Source of the DNA: Pseudooceanicola atlanticus
GTDB lineage: Bacteria > Pseudomonadota > Alphaproteobacteria > Rhodobacterales > Rhodobacteraceae
Reading direction: 5' to 3'
Length of the DNA: 64,000 nt
Assembly (NCBI RefSeq): GCF_000768315.1
Contig: NZ_AQQX01000002.1
Span: 682,001-746,000 of the forward strand
A model generated the notes under the pieces. It saw nothing but the letters and a program-made list of their open reading frames with translations. It was not told the DNA's origin and made no database searches. Each line of letters begins with the position of its first letter. Positions within the stretch are counted from its first letter, which is position 1. Positions 17,109 to 25,146 of this stretch are shown piece after piece. The position numbers and the translations under genes were made by a program.

Positions 17109-18406
17109 TGCGCACCGAATTCACGCCCGAACAGCTGACCGATCTCGGCACCGCCCGCGCCAATGAAATCCTGCGCGCCTGCGTGCATTGCGGCTTCTGC
17201 ACGGCGACCTGCCCGACCTACCAGGTGCTGGGTGATGAACTAGACAGCCCGCGTGGCCGCATCTACCTGATCAAGGACATGCTGGAAAACGACCGTGTGC
17301 CGGACGAAAAGACCGTCAAGCATATCGACCGTTGCCTGTCCTGCCTTGCTTGCATGACGACTTGTCCCTCGGGCGTGCATTACATGCACCTTGTGGACCA
17401 TGCGCGGGCGTATATCGATCGGAATTACAAGCGTCGCTGGGACGATCGCGCCCTGCGCTGGATCCTCGCCCGGATCATCCCTTACCCTACACGCTTCCGC
17501 CTGGCCTTGTTCGCCGCCGGCCTCGCCCGTCCGTTCCGCCGGCTGATCCCGGATGCACGGCTGCGCGCGATGATCGGGATGGCGCCCGGCCGCCTGCCGC
17601 CGGTGTCTCGCAACGACGATCCTCAGACCTTTCCCGCCGCAGGGCAAAAGATCAAACGCGTCGCCCTGATGACCGGCTGTGCCCAGAAGGCGCTGAACAC
17701 CGACATCAACGACGCCACGATCCGCCTGCTGACCCGCATGGGCGTCGAGGTCGTGATCCCCGAGGGCGAAGGCTGCTGCGGCTCGCTCACCCACCACATG
17801 GGGAAAGAGGACCTGGCCCATGGCTCTGCCGCGGCCAATATCCGCGCCTGGGCACGCGAAATGGACGGCAACGGGCTGGATGCCATCGTCATCAACACCT
17901 CGGGCTGCGGGACGACGGTCAAGGATTACGGCCACATGTTCCGCAACGATCCGCTGGCTGCGGATGCCGCCCGTGTTTCTGCCATCGCCAAGGACGTGAC
18001 CGAGGTACTGGCGGATCTCGACCTGCCCCAGCAGCCATCCCGTGGGCTGAAGGTCGGATATCATGCGGCCTGCTCGCTCCAGCACGGGCAAAAGATCAAG
18101 GACACGCCCAAGGACCTACTCAAGAAGGCCGGGTTCGAGGTCGCGACCCCCGCCGATCCGCACCTCTGCTGTGGATCTGCCGGGACCTACAACCTGATGC
18201 AGCCCGAGATCTCGGGCAAACTGCGCGACCGCAAGGTACGGACGCTGGATGCCACGCAGCCCGACCTGATCGCGGCGGGCAATATCGGCTGCATGATGCA
18301 GATCGGCCAGGGCACCGACACGCCCATCGTGCATACGGTCGAGCTCATCGACTGGGTCACCGGCGGGCCGAAACCGGCCGCCCTGAAAAACCTTTCGGCC
18401 GCGTGA
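17108..18406 (+). CDS. glcF: glycolate dehydrogenase iron-sulfur subunit GlcF
   Basis: A protein of 432 residues. Two 4Fe-4S motifs lie near the N terminus: CVHCGFCTATCP (Cys 25, 28, 31, 35) and CLSCLACMTTCP (Cys 76, 79, 82, 86). Two CCG domains follow, with GEGCCGSLTHH and HLCCGSAGTYN. This is the GlcF/GlpC-type subunit that passes electrons from the flavin subunits toward quinone at the membrane. Start ATG 17108 overlaps the stop of the preceding membrane protein gene. It closes the operon; a protease gene begins 64 bp later. Confidence 0.95.
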   Translation: MRTEFTPEQLTDLGTARANEILRACVHCGFCTATCPTYQVLGDELDSPRGRIYLIKDMLENDRVPDEKTVKHIDRCLSCLACMTTCPSGVHYMHLVDHARAYIDRNYKRRWDDRALRWILARIIPYPTRFRLALFAAGLARPFRRLIPDARLRAMIGMAPGRLPPVSRNDDPQTFPAAGQKIKRVALMTGCAQKALNTDINDATIRLLTRMGVEVVIPEGEGCCGSLTHHMGKEDLAHGSAAANIRAWAREMDGNGLDAIVINTSGCGTTVKDYGHMFRNDPLAADAARVSAIAKDVTEVLADLDLPQQPSRGLKVGYHAACSLQHGQKIKDTPKDLLKKAGFEVATPADPHLCCGSAGTYNLMQPEISGKLRDRKVRTLDATQPDLIAAGNIGCMMQIGQGTDTPIVHTVELIDWVTGGPKPAALKNLSAA

Positions 18407-18470
18407 CCTGCCCTATTTTCGCCCCACAGCTTGGCTACGATTTTTTCAATTCTTGCCAATCGGGGGCATC

Positions 18471-19301
18471 ATGTTGAACCGTATCCTTCCAGGCATGGCC
18501 CTGGCGCTGACGTTGGTTTTTGCCGCCGTCCAGACACCACATGCCCAGGAAAGTTCGCTCAAACGCCTCGATACCGGCGATGATAGCCGTGGATGGGAGG
18601 CCGTCGGACGCCTCGATATCGACGGCCGCGGATTCTGCACCGGCGCGCTGATCGCCGAGGATCTGGTCCTGACCGCCGCGCATTGCCTCTACGACCGGAC
18701 GCGCGGCACGCGGTTCGACCCGACCCGCATCGAATTCCTGGCCGGCTGGCGCAACGGCCGTGCCTCCGCCTATCGCCAGGTGCGCCGTGCCGTGGTGCCG
18801 CCGGATTACGATTTCTCTGCCAGCGTCACGCCCGACCGCGTCCGCAACGACGTCGCCCTGCTGGAGCTCTACCAGCCGATCCGCAACACCCACGTGATCC
18901 CCTTCCTCACGGATGCCCGTCCAGGGCTGGGCGAACGGATCGCCGTCGTCTCCTATGCTCATGACCGGGCCGAGGCGCCGAGCCTGCAGGAAATCTGCAG
19001 CGTCATCACCCGTCAGAACGGCGCGCTCGTGATGTCCTGCGATGTCGATTTCGGATCCTCCGGCGCGCCCGTCTTCTCCTTTGCCGGAGGGGAGCCTCGG
19101 ATCGTGTCGGTCGTGTCCGCCAAGGCCGAGATCTCGGGGCAGAACGTGTCGCTGGGCACGGACCTTGAACAGCTGACTTTGCTTCGTTCGGAACTGGCCG
19201 CCGGTGGCGGGTTCAACCTGCCGCAGGCGCCGCGCACCAATCGCCTGACCGCCGGGTCCCGCGGCGATACCGGCGCGAAATTCGTCCGCCCGGGCGAGTA
19301 A
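18471..19301 (+). CDS. secreted trypsin-like serine protease
   Basis: A chymotrypsin-fold protease of 276 residues with a signal peptide (hydrophobic 6-22, cleavage near HAQ). The catalytic triad reads His near 71 (LTAAHCLYD), Asp near 127 (RNDVALLEL) and Ser near 197 in GSSGAPVF. The oxyanion motif is GSSGAP rather than GDSGGP, as in V8/glutamyl-type and many bacterial S1 members, so the cleavage specificity is open. Cys 56/72 and 176/190 could form disulfides. Expected location is the periplasm or outside the cell. It follows glcF on the same strand, but no functional link is evident. Confidence 0.88.
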   Translation: MLNRILPGMALALTLVFAAVQTPHAQESSLKRLDTGDDSRGWEAVGRLDIDGRGFCTGALIAEDLVLTAAHCLYDRTRGTRFDPTRIEFLAGWRNGRASAYRQVRRAVVPPDYDFSASVTPDRVRNDVALLELYQPIRNTHVIPFLTDARPGLGERIAVVSYAHDRAEAPSLQEICSVITRQNGALVMSCDVDFGSSGAPVFSFAGGEPRIVSVVSAKAEISGQNVSLGTDLEQLTLLRSELAAGGGFNLPQAPRTNRLTAGSRGDTGAKFVRPGE

Positions 19302-19311
19302 TCGCCGCCCC

Positions 19312-19340
19312 CTTGAAACCGTTCTGAGCGATCCCCAAGT
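19312..19340 (+). promoter_or_regulatory. sigma-32 (RpoH)-type heat-shock promoter of hsp20
   Basis: CTTGAAA (19312-19318) and CCCCAAGT (19333-19340) are 14 bp apart. This resembles the E. coli consensus CTTGAAA-N11-16-CCCCATNT, and also the alphaproteobacterial form CTTG-N18-CYTATNT with two mismatches in the -10. Transcription would start near 19347 and give a leader of about 87 nt before the Hsp20 start. Confidence 0.72.
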
Positions 19341-19378
19341 TTCGGGTATCGGGACGCCAAACCGGGTCCCGTTTGACC

Positions 19379-19432
19379 GCCTGTCCCACGATGGGAAGGC
19401 ACAAACCCTTGTTATCGCTCAAAGAGGATGAC
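19379..19432 (+). promoter_or_regulatory. ROSE-like RNA thermometer in the hsp20 leader
   Basis: Two hairpins. The first (19379-19400) has stem GCCT/AGGC plus TCCCA/TGGGA with one bulged G and a 3-nt loop. The second (19411-19432) pairs GTTATC and CTC with GAG and GATGAC across an AAA loop, with G19417 bulged. It buries the ribosome site AGAGGA just before ATG 19434. The core UCGCU opposite AGGA with a bulged G is the ROSE signature UYGCU/AGGA. A further GGGAC/GTCCC stem lies at 19351-19370. Established for ROSE elements: melting on heating frees the ribosome site. Confidence 0.78.
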
Positions 19433-19433
19433 C

Positions 19434-19898
19434 ATGCGTAACTTTGATTTTGCTCCGCTCTATCGTGCAACCGTTGGCTTCGACCAGATCGCCGACATGA
19501 TGGACCGGGTGCTGAGCAACGACGTTTCTCAGCCGACCTACCCGCCCTATAACATCGAAAAGACCGACCAGGACACCTATCGCATCACGATCGCCGTCGC
19601 CGGCTTCTCCGAGGATGAACTCGGGATCGAGGTGAAGGAAAACGCTCTGGTGGTCACGGCCCGCAAGGCCAATGAAGACAACCGCACCTACCTGCATCGC
19701 GGCATCGCAACCCGCGCGTTCGAACGGCGCTTCCACTTGGCGGACCACGTCAAGGTGACCGGTGCATCCCATGCCGACGGCATGCTGCATATCGACCTGG
19801 TGCGCGAGGTCCCCGAGGCGCTGAAGCCCCGCCGTATCGAGATCACCAAGGGTGACACGGTGCAGGGCAAGGCGATCGAGGCCAAGGAAACCGCCTGA
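19434..19898 (+). CDS. Hsp20 family small heat-shock protein (IbpA-like)
   Basis: A protein of 154 residues with an alpha-crystallin domain from about 35 to 130: YPPYNIEKTDQDTYRITIAVAGFSEDEL at its start, then IATRAFERRFHLADHV and ADGMLHIDLVREVPE at its end. The wording matches class A (IbpA/HspD-like) alphaproteobacterial sHsps, ATP-independent holdases that bind unfolding proteins. ATG 19434 is chosen over ATG 19428 because the ribosome site AGAGG abuts the latter. Regulation appears two-layered: a sigma-32-type promoter and a ROSE-like leader. A strong terminator follows. Confidence 0.93.
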   Translation: MRNFDFAPLYRATVGFDQIADMMDRVLSNDVSQPTYPPYNIEKTDQDTYRITIAVAGFSEDELGIEVKENALVVTARKANEDNRTYLHRGIATRAFERRFHLADHVKVTGASHADGMLHIDLVREVPEALKPRRIEITKGDTVQGKAIEAKETA

Positions 19899-19941
19899 CG
19901 CCAATGGCGGGGTGAACCCAAGACTATCCCTCGATTTCACT

Positions 19942-19972
19942 GGGCGCGGCTTCGGCCGCGCCCTTTCTTTTC
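19942..19972 (+). terminator. rho-independent terminator of hsp20
   Basis: GGGCGCGGC (19942-19950) pairs with GCCGCGCCC (19955-19963) across a TTCG tetraloop, followed by TTTCTTTTC. It lacks a T-tract on the other strand, so it serves hsp20 rather than the convergent flagellar operon. Confidence 0.9.
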
Positions 19973-19995
19973 GGACAGGTGTCGCCGGGCCGTCG

Positions 19996-20376
19996 TCACC
20001 CCTGCATTCGCCGCATCCGTTCGATCCGCAGCGCCTGTGCCTCCTGTTCGACCAGTTCCTCGCTGACCTGTTTCTTGGCAAACGAGGTCTTCAGCCGCGC
20101 CTCCGCATCCGCCTTTCGCACCAGGACGCGGGCCAGCTGCATGTTCAGCTCCTTGCGCTGGCGACCGACCCAGGCGCGCCAGGCGCGATCCGCACCGATC
20201 GCCTGCCAGTCGCTGGCCACGCCGTCGGACATGTCCAGGCTTTGACGCAACTGGTGGTCCAGATCGTCCAGCGCCTCGCGCAGATCCATTTCTTCGGCCT
20301 TGATCCGCTGCAGTTTGCCCAGGTCCACCTGATAGACCGTTTCGATGATATCGCGCAGCTCCGTCAACTGGGTCAT
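19996..20376 (-). CDS. small coiled-coil protein at the end of the flhA-fliR-flhB operon
   Basis: A protein of 126 residues, charged and heptad-like over most of its length (IKAEEMDLREALDDLDHQL; MQLARVLVRKADAEARL; KKQVSEELVEQEAQALRIERMRR), with no membrane segment or signal. Its start overlaps the flhB stop (ATGA), so it belongs to the flagellar export operon. Size, helicity and position suggest a FliJ- or FlgN-like export factor or chaperone. I see no diagnostic residues, so this remains a positional inference. Confidence 0.7.
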   Translation of the reverse strand: MTQLTELRDIIETVYQVDLGKLQRIKAEEMDLREALDDLDHQLRQSLDMSDGVASDWQAIGADRAWRAWVGRQRKELNMQLARVLVRKADAEARLKTSFAKKQVSEELVEQEAQALRIERMRRMQG

Positions 20377-21464
20377 CAGCGCCAGCTCTTCCTGACTTTC
20401 TGCCGCATCTGGTCCGCGAACCGGATCGCCACGGCGACCGCCCTGTAAGTGTCCGGAGAGATCTCGCTCCCCACGTCGGTCGTCGCATACAGCAGCCGTG
20501 CGGTCGGCGGATCGGGGTGGATCGGCACGCCATTCTCCTGCGCCAGCCGCCGGATCGTCGCCGCGACCTCATCGACGCCCTTGGCCACGCAAGTGGGCGC
20601 GGCACCGGGTTCGCGGCTCCATTGCAGGGCAACCGCGTAATGGGTCGGGTTGGTGATGATCACGTCAGCCTTGGGCACCTGCGCCATCATCTGGTTCATG
20701 GCAATCGCCTGACCACGGGCGCGCCGCTCCTGCTTCATGTGCGGGTCGCCCTCGGTGTTCTTCTGCTCGTCCCGGATTTCCTTATCGGACATGCGGTGCT
20801 TTCGCAGATGCTCCGCCCGTTGCCACATGAAATCGATCCCGCCGATACACAGGGAAATCACCAGCACCACGAACATGAACTCGATGCAAATCCGCAGCAG
20901 AAGCGCCGTCGCCATCCCCGGATCGGTCCTGAGCGAACCGGCCATTTCCGGCAACCGTGTGGACAGGAAGATGCCCAGGACCATCGAGTAGATCACGAGT
21001 TTGGTGAAGCTCTTGCCGAACTCGAACAGCCCGTTGCGCCCGAACTTGTTCTTCGCGTTCGACAGCAGGGAAATCCGCGACATCTTGGGCTGCAGCTTGC
21101 TGGGCGTCACCACGAAGGCGCGCTGCGAGATGATCGTCAGCAGCGCCGCGACCGCCGGCACCAGGAAAAACGGCAGGATCAGCAACGCGCTGCGTCCTGC
21201 CAACGTGGCGACGACACCGCCTGCGCCCTGATCGGACAGGAACAACCCGTCCAGCCGATCCGCCTGGTCGATCAGCACCATCAGCGATGACCCGAGCGCC
21301 TTGAGGTTATCCCCGCCCACGGCAACGGCCGCCAGCGTCAGCCCTGCATAGCTTGCCGCGGTGGACAGGTCCTGGGATCGCGGCAGCTCCCCTTTCTTGC
21401 GTGCATCGTCGAGCTTTTTCTGTGTTGGCTCGTGTGGCTTGTCGCCATTCTCCTCGTCGCTCAT
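20376..21464 (-). CDS. flhB: flagellar export switch protein FlhB
   Basis: A protein of 362 residues. The N terminus EKTE-like block reads HEPTQKKLDDARKKGELPRSQDL, followed by four hydrophobic segments and the cytoplasmic domain with the autocleavage motif NPTH near 272-275 (VIITNPTHYAVALQW). Intact autocleavage is expected to switch export from rod/hook to filament substrates. Its start overlaps the fliR stop, and its stop overlaps the start of the small coiled-coil gene. Confidence 0.96.
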   Translation of the reverse strand: MSDEENGDKPHEPTQKKLDDARKKGELPRSQDLSTAASYAGLTLAAVAVGGDNLKALGSSLMVLIDQADRLDGLFLSDQGAGGVVATLAGRSALLILPFFLVPAVAALLTIISQRAFVVTPSKLQPKMSRISLLSNAKNKFGRNGLFEFGKSFTKLVIYSMVLGIFLSTRLPEMAGSLRTDPGMATALLLRICIEFMFVVLVISLCIGGIDFMWQRAEHLRKHRMSDKEIRDEQKNTEGDPHMKQERRARGQAIAMNQMMAQVPKADVIITNPTHYAVALQWSREPGAAPTCVAKGVDEVAATIRRLAQENGVPIHPDPPTARLLYATTDVGSEISPDTYRAVAVAIRFADQMRQKVRKSWR

Positions 21465-22237
21465 GGCCCCACCCCTAGCGGATTGGCCAGGAAACCCATC
21501 AGCGCATTCTGCCAGACCGTCAGCATCGTCGGCGCCAGCAGGAAAAGCAGTGCCAGGCCCCCGAAGGTGATGACCGGCGCACCGACAAAGGCCACCATCA
21601 GTTGTGGCATCGCCCGGTTGATGACCCCGAGCGTCAGGTTATAGAGGACCGAGATAATCACGAACGGCACCGCCAGCATGAAGGCCAGGCTGAACGCCCG
21701 CGCGACCCCGGCAATGCCCCATTCCGCAAGGTCCGACGCATCCGGAAAGACGCCCCCAGGCAGCACCTGGTAAGAGCTGATGATGACCTCTGCCACGCGC
21801 ACATGCAGGCCCATCATCATCGCCAGCGCCAGGCCCGACATCACCAGCATGTGTCCCATGGCAGGCATCGGTTCCGCCGCCACACCGCCGGCGATCTGAG
21901 ACAGTGTGGTGGCCTGCGCCGCCATCGACCCGGCCGTCTGCAACGCGATCACGAACAGTCGGAACCCGATGCCGAAGGCCAGCCCGATGATCGTTTCGGT
22001 CCCGAGAAATCGCAGGAAAACCCCCAGGTCCCAGACCGCATTTGGCGCCAGGGGTGCAATCGCCGGGGCGCAGATGACCGTCAGCGCCACCGTCAGGCCC
22101 AGTTTGATCCGCACCGGCACCGATTGTTCCGAAAACCCCGGCAACAACGCCATCATCGGGCCGATCCGAAGCAGGATCAGCAGTCCCTGCCACAGGGCAA
22201 GGTCCGCCAGCCGCATCAGTTCGGCCGCGTCGGTCAT
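21461..22237 (-). CDS. fliR: flagellar export gate protein FliR
   Basis: A very hydrophobic protein of 258 residues with about six membrane segments. The conserved blocks are IGPMMALLPGFSEQSVPVRIKLGL near the N terminus and SAAMxxQ-like GSMAAQATTLSQIAGG in the middle. It forms the core of the flagellar export gate with FliP and FliQ. FliP is encoded in this window but FliQ is not. Both ends overlap its neighbours by 4 bp, so flhA-fliR-flhB are translationally coupled. Confidence 0.95.
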   Translation of the reverse strand: MTDAAELMRLADLALWQGLLILLRIGPMMALLPGFSEQSVPVRIKLGLTVALTVICAPAIAPLAPNAVWDLGVFLRFLGTETIIGLAFGIGFRLFVIALQTAGSMAAQATTLSQIAGGVAAEPMPAMGHMLVMSGLALAMMMGLHVRVAEVIISSYQVLPGGVFPDASDLAEWGIAGVARAFSLAFMLAVPFVIISVLYNLTLGVINRAMPQLMVAFVGAPVITFGGLALLFLLAPTMLTVWQNALMGFLANPLGVGP

Positions 22238-24321
22238 GCCGCCACCACGCCAACCAGCGACGGACGCGCCTCCAGCCCGATCTCCTCGAAGGCGAGGACG
22301 GGGTTCTGGATCGCACGCGCGCTCATCACCATGCGCAGGAACCGCCGCCGCCGGGTCGAGGTCACGACCGCCGGGTAAATCCCCTGGTCCGCTGCCCGGC
22401 TGACATTGTCCGCGATATTGCCCGCCAGCGTGTTGAACACGTCCGGCGGCAGGGCGACGTCAATGCCACCGCGTTCGCTGTCGATCTGGTAATTGGCAAA
22501 GGCGTCTTCCCATTCCGGGGCCAGCTGGATCAGCGGAATCGTCCCATCGTCACGGCGCAGGTGGCTGACCAGCTGGAAGCCGAGGCGCTGGCGCACCATC
22601 TCGCAGATGCCTTCGGGCTGGGTCGTGGTCATCCGCGCCTCGGCGATGGCCTCCATGATCAGCGGCAGGTTTCGGATCGACACCTGTTCCTCCAGCAGAA
22701 GGCGCAGCACCTGGTGCAGCACATCCATCGGCACGCGGTCGGGGATCATCTCGTCAAGCAACTTGCGGTTCGCCTCGGACCGGCCCGGATCGCTCAGATG
22801 CACCATCTCATCCAGAAGGCGCCGCAGCGATTTCAGCGACAGAAGCCGCGGCAGGTTCCGCTTGATCAGCTCCAGCAGATGCGTCGCCAGGATCTCTGTC
22901 GGGGTGACCAGCGTGACACCCGACAGCGCCGCCCGCTCCTGCTCGGTCTCGGGGATCCAGCGGGCAGGGGCGCCATAGACCGGCTCCGACACGTCCTCAC
23001 CACGGGGCAGGTTCGTACCCCCCTCCGGCAAAAGCGCCATGACGTGGTTGTTGCGCAGCGCGGCGCGCGCGACCTCGACCCCCTGCAGCCGGACGATATA
23101 ATTCCCCGACGGCAGCGACGGGTCGTCGGTCAGCCGGATCTCGGGCAGGATCAAACCGTAGGTCGAGGCGACGTGATTGCGCATATTGGCAATCCGCGCG
23201 TCCAGGCCCGTGCCTGGGTCCAGCACCATGTCGACAAGGTCAGGCGCGAACTCGACGTGGATATCATCCAGATCCAGCAGGTCCCCGATCGGCTTCTGAC
23301 GCGGCTGGTCCGGTTTGTCCTCCTTGATGGCCGGCGCCGTTTCGGCGTCGCGGTTCTTCTTCCAAACCATCCACGCGGCTCCGGCCAACACGAGGCTTCC
23401 CGCCACGAACGGCAGGAAAGGCAGGCCCGGCACCAGGGCGAACAGCATCATCAGCAGCGACACGGTGGCCAGGGCCGCCGGGTGGCTGCCCAGCTGTTTG
23501 ACCAGCGCCATGTCCGTCGACCCGGTCGCCCCGCCACGTGCCAGCAGCAATGCCGAAGCGATGGAAATGATGACCGCCGGGATCTGCGTGACCAGACCAT
23601 CACCGACGGTCAGGATCGCATAGGTTTCAAAGGCTTGAGAGATCGGCATCCCATGGACCAGAACGCCCATGATCAGTCCCATGACCAGGTTCAGAAGCGT
23701 GATCAGAAGCCCTGCAATCGCGTCCCCTTTGACGAATTTCGACGCACCGTCGAGCGACCCGAAAAAGGTCGTCTCCTGCTGTTCGATCTCGCGCCGGGCC
23801 TTGGCCTCCGCATGATCGATGGCGCCCGCGGACATGTCGCTGTCGATCGCCAATTGCTTGCCCGGCATCCCGTCCAGGGCAAAACGCGCGCCAACCTCGG
23901 CCATCCGCGCGGCGCCCTTGGTGATCACCATGAAGTTGACGATCAGCAGGACCCCGAACACCACAAGGCCGAGGAACACGCTGCCCGACATGACGAAATT
24001 GGCAAAGCCCTCGATCACGTCTCCCGCTGCGCCGGTGCCGGTATGGCCCTGGCCGATGATCAGCTTGGTCGAGGAGACGTTCATCGACAGCCGCAGCATC
24101 AGCGAGGCCAGCAGGATCGTCGGGAAGGACGAGAAATCCAGGGGCCGTTCGATGAACAGGGTTACCGTGAAAATCAGGATCGCCAGGCCAAAGCTGGCAG
24201 CCAGACCGATATCCAGGACGATCGCCGGCATCGGCAGGATCATCATGACGATGATCGCCATCAAAGCCAGCGCCAGCAGAACGGTCGGCTGGAACACAAC
24301 CGAGGGCGTGAATTTGGGCAT
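22234..24321 (-). CDS. flhA: flagellar export gate protein FlhA
   Basis: A protein of 695 residues. The N-terminal half has about eight membrane segments, the conserved FHIPEP-region equivalent (GARFALDGMPGKQLAIDSDMSAGAIDHAEAK read in pieces) and GDAIAGLLITLLNLVMG. The C-terminal half, from about 330, is the cytoplasmic ring domain with LPEIRLTDDPSLPSGNYIVRL. It forms the nonameric ring that selects export substrates and helps couple proton flow to export. It starts 3 bp after the sltF stop. Confidence 0.96.
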   Translation of the reverse strand: MPKFTPSVVFQPTVLLALALMAIIVMMILPMPAIVLDIGLAASFGLAILIFTVTLFIERPLDFSSFPTILLASLMLRLSMNVSSTKLIIGQGHTGTGAAGDVIEGFANFVMSGSVFLGLVVFGVLLIVNFMVITKGAARMAEVGARFALDGMPGKQLAIDSDMSAGAIDHAEAKARREIEQQETTFFGSLDGASKFVKGDAIAGLLITLLNLVMGLIMGVLVHGMPISQAFETYAILTVGDGLVTQIPAVIISIASALLLARGGATGSTDMALVKQLGSHPAALATVSLLMMLFALVPGLPFLPFVAGSLVLAGAAWMVWKKNRDAETAPAIKEDKPDQPRQKPIGDLLDLDDIHVEFAPDLVDMVLDPGTGLDARIANMRNHVASTYGLILPEIRLTDDPSLPSGNYIVRLQGVEVARAALRNNHVMALLPEGGTNLPRGEDVSEPVYGAPARWIPETEQERAALSGVTLVTPTEILATHLLELIKRNLPRLLSLKSLRRLLDEMVHLSDPGRSEANRKLLDEMIPDRVPMDVLHQVLRLLLEEQVSIRNLPLIMEAIAEARMTTTQPEGICEMVRQRLGFQLVSHLRRDDGTIPLIQLAPEWEDAFANYQIDSERGGIDVALPPDVFNTLAGNIADNVSRAADQGIYPAVVTSTRRRRFLRMVMSARAIQNPVLAFEEIGLEARPSLVGVVAA

Positions 24322-24324
24322 TCT

Positions 24325-25050
24325 TCAGCTTCCTGTCAGAAAGTTGCGGCGCGATCCCGACTGTCCGATCGGGACCAGTGATCCACGCGAACCACTGCCC
24401 GCGGTCCCGGACCTGAGCAGCGGATAAGTATTTGTACGGGAGGATCGGTCCGGGCTGACACGTCCGACCTGGCTTAGGCGGACAGGTTCCAATCCCTCCC
24501 GCAAGCCGTCAAACCGCGCCAGATAGATCTTGGCCTTGTCCGGCCTGCGCGAATGAAAGGCCCCCGCAGCCAGGCGCCAGTCGCCCGTCTCCTTATGGAG
24601 ATCCTGTAGAAAGCGCGCTGCATAGGATGCATTGGCCCTTGGATCGAACATGGCCGCAACATCGGAGAAGTTCTCACCGTGCCAGCCGTAGTTGATCTGA
24701 AAACAACCGACGTCGAAATTGGTAACCCCGCCCGCGACGGCGCGTTCCGCACGATCCAAAGCCTCATCGAAACTGTCGAACCAGGCACCCCGCCCACCAA
24801 CATTGATCGTCCAGGGCCAAGGCTGCATGACACCGTCCAGGCCGCGCCCTGTTTCGACGCGCGTTATGGCGCGCAAGACATCCAATGGCACGTCGTAGTC
24901 TCGTGCAGCCTCGACAGCCGCCCGGTCACATTCCGCGGCGACCGGATTGGTCACGGCCCGGCCCGGCATATTGGGCATCATCCATGGCACGCCGAAAACA
25001 CTGGCCGCCAAGGCCGCCACCGCCAACCGCCCTATTCTTGCGAAGCGCAT
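24325..25050 (-). CDS. sltF: flagellar lytic transglycosylase, SltF-like
   Basis: A protein of 241 residues with an N-terminal hydrophobic signal (7-21) and one SLT domain. The catalytic Glu is near 66 in ITRVETGRG, followed by the family blocks WPWTINVGGRG, CFQINYGWHG and ASYAARFLQDLHKETG. In Rhodobacter sphaeroides a flagellum-specific muramidase of this kind, SltF, opens peptidoglycan for rod assembly; the position directly before flhA supports the same role here. The last 50 residues are Ser/Gly/Arg-rich and probably disordered, and may serve as an interaction tail. Confidence 0.85.
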   Translation of the reverse strand: MRFARIGRLAVAALAASVFGVPWMMPNMPGRAVTNPVAAECDRAAVEAARDYDVPLDVLRAITRVETGRGLDGVMQPWPWTINVGGRGAWFDSFDEALDRAERAVAGGVTNFDVGCFQINYGWHGENFSDVAAMFDPRANASYAARFLQDLHKETGDWRLAAGAFHSRRPDKAKIYLARFDGLREGLEPVRLSQVGRVSPDRSSRTNTYPLLRSGTAGSGSRGSLVPIGQSGSRRNFLTGS

Positions 25051-25146
25051 TCACACCCTCTTCCATCCGCGTTCTGCGTGATGGCCCAAATCTATCCGGG
25101 CAGGTCTTTACAAAGAGTGGAGATCCGCGGCCCATGACCGCAAATC

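Noticed and set aside
22561-24381. 606-codon open frame opposite flhA
   Set aside because: Shadow frame rich in Arg, His and Gln; FlhA is unambiguous on the other strand.
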